64,000 nucleotides of DNA, taken from assembly GCF_000721075.1 (NCBI RefSeq), contig NZ_JOEQ01000002.1, forward strand, positions 186,001-250,000. Direction: 5' to 3'. Origin of the DNA: Streptosporangium amethystogenes. Its GTDB lineage: Bacteria > Actinomycetota > Actinomycetes > Streptosporangiales > Streptosporangiaceae. The translations under genes were made by a program, and so were the position numbers. Position 1 is the first letter of the stretch; each line of letters opens with the position of its first letter. The notes under the pieces were generated by a model. The model saw nothing but the letters and a program-made list of their open reading frames with translations. It was not told the DNA's origin and did no database searches. Of this stretch, positions 54,152-62,600 are shown one piece after another.

Positions 54152-55639
54152 GTGAGGTACACCATCTCCGCGTTTCCCCAATCAGTGAACGACACCGCGG
54201 TCGGCGAGTCCCGGGGCACCGGCGACGCCGCGGCCCCCAAGGGGGCCATGATGATGATCGCCACGCTGGTCGTATCGGCCTTCGTGATGATCCTCAACGA
54301 GACGGTCCTGAGCGTCGCGCTGCGCGACCTCACCGTCGACCTCAGCGTTTCCACCACGACCGCGCAGTGGCTGACCAGTGGTTTCCTGCTGACCATGGCC
54401 GTGGTCATCCCCACCACCGGCTTCCTGCTCGAGCGTTTCACCCCTCGGCAGATCTTCCTGGTCTCGCTGACGTTGTTCAGCGCGGGCACCCTGATCAGCG
54501 CGCTCGCCCCGGGGTTCGCCGTACTGCTGGCCGGGCGCGTCGTGCAGGCCTGCGGTACCGCGGTCATGCTGCCGATGCTGATGACCACGGTGATGCGCCT
54601 GGTCCCCGCGTCCAAACGCGGCGCGACCATGGGCACGATCACCATCGTCATCGCCGTGGCCCCCGCGATCGGGCCGACGGTCGGCGGCGCGGTGCTGTCC
54701 TCCCTGGGCTGGCGCTGGATGTTCTGGCTCGTACTGCCGCTGTCCCTGCTGGCACTGGCCTTCGGCGCCGTCCGGATGCGGCTGGGCGGCGAGACGCGCA
54801 CGGTGCCGCTGGACGTGTTGTCCGTGCTGCTGTCCGCCGTCGGTTTCGGCGGCATCCTGTACGGCCTCTCCTCCGTCGGCGAGTCCGGCGGCGGCCACCT
54901 GGTGGCGCCGTGGATGCCCATCGCGGTCGGTGCCGTCGCCCTCGCCGGGTTCGTGGCACGCCAACTCCGACTGCAGCGCCAGGACCGGGCGCTGCTGGAC
55001 CTGCGCCCGCTGACCCACCGCGCCTTCGTCGTCGCGCTCACCCTGAGCGCCCTGCTGTTCATGTGCCTGCTGGCGGTCTCGGCGATCCTGCTGCCGCTGT
55101 ATCTCCAGACCGTCCTGCGCACGAGCACATTCGTCAGCGGGCTGGCCGTGCTCCCCGGCGGACTGGTCCTCGGCCTGCTGGGACGGCCGGTGGGGCAGCT
55201 GTTCGACCGCTTCGGCGCCCGCCCGCTGGTGATCCCCGGCGCGCTGGCCACAGCGGTGGCGATGTGGCTGTTCGCCGCCCTCGGACCGGATTCGCCGCTG
55301 GCCCTGGTGATCGGCATCCATGTGCTGCTCATGGCCGGGCTCGGGGCGATGATGACCCCCCTGATGACCGAGTCGCTCGGCTCGCTACCCGAACACCTCT
55401 ACTCACACGGCAGCGCGATCCTGTCCACGCTCCAGCAGGTCGCGGGCGCGTTCGGTACCGCCATGTTCGTCACCGTGGCGTCCCTGGGCACCACCCACGC
55501 GTCCGGCGCCCCCGACGCCGCAGGCCTGCACACCGCCTTTGTCGTCGCGGGTGTGCTCGGTGTGCTGGTGTTCGTCACGGCGCTGTTCGTACGCCGCCCC
55601 CGCTCTGTGCCGCAGGCCGCCGGGCGCGACGCCGGCTGA
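54152..55639 (+). CDS. MFS multidrug exporter, DHA2 (EmrB/QacA) family
   Basis: This protein of about 495 aa has 14 likely membrane helices; the motif-C-like segment APAIGPTVGGAVLSSLGWRWMFW and the first helix ILNETVLSVALRDL place it in the 14-helix DHA2 group. It should export drugs by proton antiport. The frame starts at GTG 54152; a GTG at 54185 is also possible, and neither has a strong ribosome-binding site. Confidence 0.88.
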   Translation: MRYTISAFPQSVNDTAVGESRGTGDAAAPKGAMMMIATLVVSAFVMILNETVLSVALRDLTVDLSVSTTTAQWLTSGFLLTMAVVIPTTGFLLERFTPRQIFLVSLTLFSAGTLISALAPGFAVLLAGRVVQACGTAVMLPMLMTTVMRLVPASKRGATMGTITIVIAVAPAIGPTVGGAVLSSLGWRWMFWLVLPLSLLALAFGAVRMRLGGETRTVPLDVLSVLLSAVGFGGILYGLSSVGESGGGHLVAPWMPIAVGAVALAGFVARQLRLQRQDRALLDLRPLTHRAFVVALTLSALLFMCLLAVSAILLPLYLQTVLRTSTFVSGLAVLPGGLVLGLLGRPVGQLFDRFGARPLVIPGALATAVAMWLFAALGPDSPLALVIGIHVLLMAGLGAMMTPLMTESLGSLPEHLYSHGSAILSTLQQVAGAFGTAMFVTVASLGTTHASGAPDAAGLHTAFVVAGVLGVLVFVTALFVRRPRSVPQAAGRDAG

Positions 55640-55653
55640 ACCACGGCGAGGCC

Positions 55654-55684
55654 GGCTCGCTCTTCCGGGGGTGGCGAGCGAGCC
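55654..55684 (+). terminator. Possible terminator after the DHA2 exporter
   Basis: GGCTCGCT-15 nt-AGCGAGCC forms a perfect 8-bp stem 15 bp downstream of the stop. It has no T-run. Confidence 0.35.
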
Positions 55685-55842
55685 GAGGGAGGGCGGCTTC
55701 GCGCTGATGATGGTGACGGAGGTGTTCCCGCAACCGACCGAGGGCGAAGCCCAGGTCCTGCGGGCCCCGGCCATCCAGCCCAACCTGCGCCTTCGGTACA
55801 GCCGCCGTAGCATTGCCGAACAGCTGATCAGCGGAGGACGTC

Positions 55843-56658
55843 GTGAACGATCTGCCCATCTGCGTCACCTGCGGTGTCCAGTACGCCGCGGCGCGGGAGA
55901 GTTGCCCGATCTGCGAGGACGAGCGGCAGTACATCGGCTGGGAGGGCCAGCACTGGACCTCGCTCAACGAACTCCGCGAGAGCGGGCACCGGGCGCACCT
56001 CGCCGAGGAGGGCACCGGAGTCGTCGGCATCGGCACCGACCCCGCCACCGCCATCGGGCAGCGCGCCCTGCTGGTCCGCACCCCCGCCGGCAACGTGCTC
56101 TGGGACATGGTCACCCACCTCGACGACGAGCTGATCAGGCAGGTCGGCGAGCTCGGCGGGATCGACGCCATCGCGATCAGCCACCCGCACTTCTACGGCT
56201 CGATGGTCGAGTGGGCGCACGCCTTCGACGCGCCGATCCACCTGCACGCGGCCGACCGTGACTGGGTGGCCCGCCCCGACGAGTCGGTGGTCTTCTGGGA
56301 GGGCGACACCTGCGAGATCCTCGAAGGAGTGACGCTGGTCAACGCGGGCGTGCACTTCGACGGCGGCCAGGTCATGCACTGGCGTGACGCCGAGGACGGC
56401 CGGGGCGCGCTGTTCTCCGGCGACATCCTCCAGGTGGTGGCCGATCGCCGCTGGGTCAGCTTCATGTACAGCTATCCCAACCTGATCCCCGAGCGCCCCG
56501 CCACGATCCGCCGCGCCCTGTCGCTGCTGGAGCCGTACGCCTTCGACCGCGTCTACGGCGGCTGGTGGAAGCGGATCGTGCACACCGACGGCGCCGAGGC
56601 CGTCCGCCGCTCCGCCGACCGCTACCTGTCGTTTGTTCTGGACGACTCCTCGACGTGA
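55843..56658 (+). CDS. MBL-fold hydrolase-like protein with N-terminal zinc ribbon
   Basis: This 271-aa protein begins with a CxxC-13 aa-CPIC zinc-ribbon-like segment (residues 7 to 24). A metallo-beta-lactamase-like fold follows. The usual HxHxDH metal motif is replaced by SHPHFYG, while a later SGDI and the C-terminal HTDGAE region remain. One or both metal sites may be altered. The GTG start has GGAGG five bases upstream. The function is unknown. Confidence 0.8.
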   Translation: MNDLPICVTCGVQYAAARESCPICEDERQYIGWEGQHWTSLNELRESGHRAHLAEEGTGVVGIGTDPATAIGQRALLVRTPAGNVLWDMVTHLDDELIRQVGELGGIDAIAISHPHFYGSMVEWAHAFDAPIHLHAADRDWVARPDESVVFWEGDTCEILEGVTLVNAGVHFDGGQVMHWRDAEDGRGALFSGDILQVVADRRWVSFMYSYPNLIPERPATIRRALSLLEPYAFDRVYGGWWKRIVHTDGAEAVRRSADRYLSFVLDDSST

Positions 56659-56894
56659 CGATCCCGGGCCGAAAGCACCGGCCTTCCAGCTTGTACGACC
56701 AGCAACCGATCACAAGTTGATCACCCGATATCGGATCACTCACTTACTCGAATAACGCTCCACATGCGCAGAAAGCAATAAAACTGCTAACCGACTGAAT
56801 AGGTCGTTACCTGACAATTTCCGAGGGTGCCACTGAGATCATCCCGAGTCAGAGCTGCTCGGGTAAACGGACCACCGGCCGTCAAACAACCTGA
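56659..56894. other. AT-richer border of the right-hand accessory region
   Basis: No gene is supported. GATCAC occurs three times (56708, 56719 and 56734) next to a CCGATATCGG palindrome (56725-56734). The GC content falls visibly compared with everything to the left. Confidence 0.4.
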
Positions 56895-57266
56895 AACCTC
56901 AAGATCGAGGGCCACCACACTCTCCCCATCTGGCTGCAGGAGTGGAACACCTGTGAGAGCGATGTCGTACTGGGACGCCCCTCCAATGTGCCGCCGATTC
57001 CGGAAGCGCTGTCAACACTGCTCAACAAGCGAAGGGCCAGCATCAAGCAAGGGCGAGAATCGTTCATGAGCATCTATCTCGTCCAACCCAGCGACCAAGG
57101 CTGGCCAAAACTGCACAAGAAGCTCACATTCGACGACTTTCATCTAGCGATAGGTTCCGAACTAATCGAGGCGACATACAGCCTCGGCATCACCGGAATC
57201 GCCACCGAGGAGGAGCTCCTCGGTGAGATCGAGCGGAGCAGAAACGAGTTATATGGAACGTTCTAA
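56895..57266 (+). pseudogene. 3' remnant of an unrecognised gene
   Basis: The frame is open from 56895 to the TAA at 57266 (123 codons) and reads like real protein, for example NLKIEGHHTLPIWLQEW and LTFDDFHLAIGSELIEA. It has no start with a ribosome-binding site near its beginning; GTG 56988 and ATG 57066 are the only candidates. A TGA interrupts the frame just upstream. I read it as the tail of a decayed gene; a short expressed protein from 57066 (66 aa) is possible. No family is recognised. It converges with the AIPR gene. Confidence 0.45.
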
Positions 57267-57403
57267 TCCAATTCCGAAGTAGCTCCGGTGGAGCTCTACG
57301 TGATCTCACGAATGGTTCCCATCTTACGTGCCGTCAACTGGATGCGAGAAGGACAGTAGAGCGCCACGCAACGTTTCAACGTCTTCATCACACTTAAATG
57401 CGA

Positions 57404-59521
57404 TTAATCATCCTGTACCTCAGCCTTGATTCCCTCTCTGATTTCTCGGGCAATATCGACCAACGACCCCTTACCAGGAACATGCCAGTATCGCGTCCCT
57501 TGTACCTGCTGGTCATTCCCCATAGCTTCGCGACGTATCCAACGCACCAGCGGCGAAGGAGCATACGCCTTATCGTCAGCACCCCAAATAAGCGGCCTGT
57601 TCTTGTTGTTTTGCCATTTAGCCTTGGCCCGCCGAGGATCTTCTTCAATCCATCGAGGCAACTGCCTGCGCTCTGGAGCAGTAACCGGACGAAATTCCAA
57701 GATCGTTCCGTCCGGAATTAGGTTCGCGTCGACGATTGCCCATACCGCACGGGCCGATTGGTTTCCTGAAGTACCCGGCTCCCGATCTATCCTGTATTCG
57801 GAATCACTGGGTGGCATTTCTCCGCTGAGAACATGCTCACACAGTCCTCTGGCCACCAATTCAGCGCGTTCAGCTGTGCGCACAGTCGTACTTAGCTGAC
57901 TATTACGGCCGTATGCGCCATCGACGATGACCACCATCCACCCCAGCGCCCTCCTTACGCGCTCCCGCACCTCGGCTAGCCGAACCTCCCAAGCCGCAGC
58001 AACGTCCGGTTCTTCAGAGTCGATGTCATGGGTGTCCATCGTCTGGAAGAGCACATGCGTAAGTAGCAGGTCACCATGAGCAGCAGCGCCAGCGATACGG
58101 CCCACCAGATTCTCCTGCTCTTCAGCAAGAGCTTGGCGCACCAACCGCAGCAGCCGGACACACCGCCATACCCTGTGAGCGGTTGGTTTACTTCCAAAGA
58201 GTGATTTATAGTAGCGCTCTTCCCACAACGCAGAAACATCACGCTTTGCCCTGGCCACGAATTCGGTGGATGCGTGGGCGGCCGCTAGCGCCAAGGCAGC
58301 CTCCGTCATTGTGCAACCTTCTACAGGCAATGGCTCGGACTCTCCGCGCTTGATCACATAATTGAGCCCCAGTGACAGCGCGAAATCGTGACGCAGTTCG
58401 AATTGCTCAGGCCTGCGGGAGCGGAAGTCCCGCTCCTCCGTCGGGTTCTGTGTATTTGCTGCGATGGTGATCCGGTCACCGAATCCCTCAGGAGACTCCT
58501 CCAACGAAATGATCCGCACCAACACTAGACCATCGGCTGCTTTTCCTGGTTTCTGCTGCACAGCCCGATGCACAGCGCTCACGGTCTGCGCACCATTAAT
58601 CACGCTTGCACCTTCCAGGCGAAATCCAGCTGTCCCACCAACAGCCGGAGCCCCCTTACCGTGTTTTCGTATCCGATCACAGATCAGGGTAATGCCATTA
58701 CTTAGATACCAAAAATATTGCGGCTCCCTGATCAGTGCGAGCCGAATCTTTTCATTGACGTCGCTGACATCAAGAGCGTCCCGAATATTACGAGCCGTGA
58801 GATGGCGGCCGTACTGCCCGTACCAGCGTGCGATCTCTCCGGTCGAAACGGTCCCATAGTAGGCAAGGATAGGTTCTTTAACCCTACCCATGCCATGGAC
58901 TTGAACGTCAAGGTCAACTTTACGTTCGGCGTGTTCGCCAAGAATCTCTCGATGCAAATCTCGCAAATTAATGATTTTATAATCCACTAGATCATCGTCA
59001 AGGTTATGCTTATCGATCTCTTCTTCCAAAAGCCTCCTAGTGTTAGGGTGTAGGTCGGTTGCGGTTACTAGAGCTAGAACCAGAGTAACCTTGGGGGAAG
59101 GGCTGTTAAGCGCTGCATCCAACTCTGCTGCGTGCTGGTCAATTTTACGCCCGAATCGATGAAACTCCAGTTCCAGCAGATAACCGAGGCCTCGAATGAC
59201 CGCTGAAACATCCGCTTCACTGAATCCCGCCTCCCCCTTATCACTCCACTTTGCTTGCACTAGAGTGACATGCTGCCGCTCTCCTCGTTGCTCAACTGCT
59301 ACCGCATCGATCCCCCGGTCTGTCTCGCAGTCGATCACCGCCCGAGCAGCAGTCTCATCCGAACAGGCCGTTTCCAGCTTAACTGCCAATGCAGCTACCG
59401 CTCGGCTCAGGAAATTATGCTCTTCACCTGGTCGTCCTTCCCAGTCTGACATGTCGATAAGCGTCCGGAATCGCTCATTAAGCTGTCGCCTAAGATTTCG
59501 TACTTGAACCGGGTATGGCAC
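57404..59521 (-). CDS. AIPR-family abortive-infection protein with nuclease-like N-terminus
   Basis: This 705-aa protein carries the two hallmarks of the AIPR family (abortive phage infection): YLSNGITLICDRI near residue 272 and VINGAQTVSAV near residue 307. The N-terminal 100 residues contain GIDAVAVEQ (Asp72) followed by TLVQAKW (Gln89, Lys91), the D...(E/Q)xK pattern of Mrr-like or PD-(D/E)XK nucleases. AIPR proteins occur in anti-phage systems such as MzaABCDE. The start is GTG 59521 with GGGGTGAG nearby. GC content is clearly lower than the chromosome. It follows the HerA-type ATPase gene by 118 bp on the same strand. Confidence 0.87.
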   Translation of the reverse strand: MPYPVQVRNLRRQLNERFRTLIDMSDWEGRPGEEHNFLSRAVAALAVKLETACSDETAARAVIDCETDRGIDAVAVEQRGERQHVTLVQAKWSDKGEAGFSEADVSAVIRGLGYLLELEFHRFGRKIDQHAAELDAALNSPSPKVTLVLALVTATDLHPNTRRLLEEEIDKHNLDDDLVDYKIINLRDLHREILGEHAERKVDLDVQVHGMGRVKEPILAYYGTVSTGEIARWYGQYGRHLTARNIRDALDVSDVNEKIRLALIREPQYFWYLSNGITLICDRIRKHGKGAPAVGGTAGFRLEGASVINGAQTVSAVHRAVQQKPGKAADGLVLVRIISLEESPEGFGDRITIAANTQNPTEERDFRSRRPEQFELRHDFALSLGLNYVIKRGESEPLPVEGCTMTEAALALAAAHASTEFVARAKRDVSALWEERYYKSLFGSKPTAHRVWRCVRLLRLVRQALAEEQENLVGRIAGAAAHGDLLLTHVLFQTMDTHDIDSEEPDVAAAWEVRLAEVRERVRRALGWMVVIVDGAYGRNSQLSTTVRTAERAELVARGLCEHVLSGEMPPSDSEYRIDREPGTSGNQSARAVWAIVDANLIPDGTILEFRPVTAPERRQLPRWIEEDPRRAKAKWQNNKNRPLIWGADDKAYAPSPLVRWIRREAMGNDQQVQGTRYWHVPGKGSLVDIAREIREGIKAEVQDD

Positions 59522-59639
59522 TTACTCACCCCATCCGATAAATGATCTCATCTTCCCTATCAGCCCTAACGGGGAAATTTGTTTTTCTGCCACGATCTAC
59601 AATCATCACGACTAAGACCAAAGCTCTGGAAAATAATGA
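59522..59639 (-). other. Spacer between the ATPase and AIPR genes
   Basis: This AT-rich 118-bp gap lacks a clear terminator. On the minus strand TTGGTC and TAGATC, 16 bp apart, could give the AIPR gene its own promoter. Confidence 0.3.
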
Positions 59640-62600
59640 CTAATCGACCGCTGTCTTGGTTCCTCCGCCGTGACGTGTCACCCGGGGGCGTAGTCGTACT
59701 TTGATCGCGCTTCGGGTGAATGCGGCGTCTGTCGCCTTGCTGGACCAGACGTATGCCTCCCCCGGGGTCAGGTTCGCCATTTTGGTGGAGGTGAGTTCGG
59801 CCAGTGAGGCGTTCGCCTTCTGGAGGTGTTTGAGCCAGGCGGGTGAAGTGAACTTGTGCAGGATCACATGGTTGGAGAGTGCGATCAGCGAGGCCGGGAC
59901 GGAGAGCGGATCCTGGCTGGCGACCAGAACGCTCATTCCCTTGTGCCTCATCTCACGGACGCTCTCCACGAGGCCCGCCACCAGGTCGGGGCTCTCGATG
60001 TATTTGTGAGCCTCGTCGAACACAACAAGCTTGTTGAATCGCCTGCCTTCGCCCTGGGCCTCGGCGAACAATTGCATGAGAACCACGAAAAGGCCAAGCG
60101 CCTCGTCCTTCTCGATGAACTCGTCTCGCAGGTCAACAATGATCATCCGCCCCGGCTGGACGAGCTGCTTCACTCGCGCGCTGTCATCGATGTACTCGGC
60201 GGCCAGATCGAGGCGTTCCTGGGCAAGCTGCTTGAGGTTGTCCGAGAGCGAGGACTGCTCGACACCGTCGCGGATGACCTCCAGGCGCAGGTTTCTCCGG
60301 TTCGCCTTCATGATCCTCTGGAGCTGCCGGATGTACGTGGACTGATTGCCGATAGCCCCCATCAGGAAACGCCAGTGCTCGGCGCGTAGTTCGCTGGAGC
60401 CGAACTTCAGCGGGAGAACCTGGATGTTCGGATAGTCGGTACGCCGCTGCTCCAACTGGTCCTCGGGGACCAGTATCACCACGTCACTCAGCGCCGCGGG
60501 TTCGACGCCATAGCGATGACGCAACACGTCGAGCTGAGCGGCGTCGTCGTTCGGCTCGACCATGCTGGTGAACTCCGGCGCGTAGTCCAGCGTCGGGCTG
60601 TAGTGGAAGACGATCGTGGCCAGTGGATTCGGCAGCTCGTTGACGGGAGGTGCCGGCAGTGAGGCGGCCTCGACGATCGTGCCAAGTGTGTAGCTCTTAC
60701 CTCCGCCCTGCACTCCGAACAGGCTGATCGTGTGTGTCTCGTTAAGGTCGAGCGCGATGCGTCGTCCCGCGACCTCACCGAGAACCCCGTACTGCGGTGA
60801 CGGCGTAGCAGACCCCAGGTAGACATCGGGGGGCGGGCCCGAATCCGCAGGAGAGTGTCTCGCCGGTACGGTCTTCGTAACCGGCTCTCTCCTCGCGGAA
60901 ATCTCCTCGGGAATCTCGGCGTGAGGATCGGGGAGCTGCTCTACCTGAGGTGCCGACTCCCGCTCCTCATGCACGTCGTCGGCGTCCTCAGCGAAAGCCT
61001 CTTCGGGCACCTCGTACGGGCGCGCCGGGGCACGGAAGCCGGCGTCCGCGAGCCGGGGAAGTGTGAGGTCGAGCCGCCCCAGCGATTCCGAGGTGAGACT
61101 CGCGGCAGTCCGGCCGGCGGCCAGGGCCGCGTCGGTGGGAATGGCCTCGATGAGCTCCTCGGCGAGATCCCGTCCGATCCGGTGGAACTCGATGCCTCCC
61201 TCGGACTCGCTCGACGTGCCCTCACCCGCGAGGTCGAAGACCAGCCCGGTACGGGTGAACTCCAGCCGGTAACCACTGTCGAGGTGCGCCAGCAGCCACC
61301 GGGCCTCGTCGGCGGCGTCCGCTCGCATGGTCTGGTAGCGGACGGCTCGGCCGAGATAGAAGCCCAGCAAAGCGGCCAGGTCGGCATTCCGCACCACTCG
61401 ATCCGGACGGTCCGGCCGGGTGCGGTGCGGGTCGAAGTGCTCGGCCAGGACCTTCGCGCTCTGGTCCAGTTGGCCGGTCATCCGATTCTTGAGTTCTTCA
61501 TAGACGGACAGATTGCTCAGCGAGCTGTAGCACTTGACCTCGACCAGCCGGCAGGTGATCGTGCGCCGCCGGGCGTCCAGGCTGAACAGGGCCAGATCGG
61601 TGCGCTGCAGTCCGACGGCCTCCCCCACCTCGTCCGCGCGTTTACGGGCCTCCCGATAGAGCTCCAGATGCGCGTCCAACGGGACGAGGATCTGGTCCGC
61701 GAGAACGCCTTGGTAGTCAAGGTAGAGGCGGGCCAGTGCCAGACCGAGAACCTCGGTGCGCTGGGTGGAGACAGCGGAGGCGAGCTTGAACGCCAGACGT
61801 CCGGACAGCAGACGCAACTGGTCGAAGAAGGTGACGGTGTGCCGGGAGTCGATCTGGAAGTTGTGCTGCGCGATCATCGGGGAAAGCAGAGATCGCAGCT
61901 CGTCGACCGACCGGGAACTGATCACCATGTGATGGCCTAGGCCCTCGGCACCGTCGGCATCGAAATCGATGATGTAGTCGGGACGCCGCTCACTTCCGGG
62001 GTTGTCGAAATACTCCACCCCCAACGTCCTGTCAGCGGTGATCACCCAGTCGCTGGACCGGTGGGCCTGATGGAGCAGGGTGCCGTCCTTCACATCGAGG
62101 CTGAGGGTGATCCTCGGCGCGAGACGCGTTCCCACCTGCCCGGTGGTCACGGCCGAGGCGGCGGCGGAGATGGTCGAGGGCAGCGAGGAGAGCAGATCGG
62201 AGAGTTCTTCGGCCCCTTCGATCGGATGAGCCCGGCCGTGACGGGGTTGTTTATGCCAGGCGACGAGGTCCTCGTCCTCAACGTAGCTGACCTTCATGTC
62301 CTGCTGGAGTCCGTGAACCTGGGCAAGTCCGTGATCTTCGAGCGGAGCGGCGTCGAACCGCTCACCGCTGAACGCGTCGAGGAGCAGGGTGATGTGCGCG
62401 GAATGCTCGCCGCTCGCGGAACGGAACTCCGCCACGGGACGTACGGCTACCGCCAGCTTGGGCGTGATCCCGGAGGCCGTGCGGGTGTGGAACGGTTCCG
62501 CCTCCGCGACCGAACTCCACTCCCCCCGGAGCAGTTGGGCCAGGGCGTCTCCGTTGCCGGGAGCCTCGGGATCCGTGGCGAAGAGCCGCACGTCGTAGGT

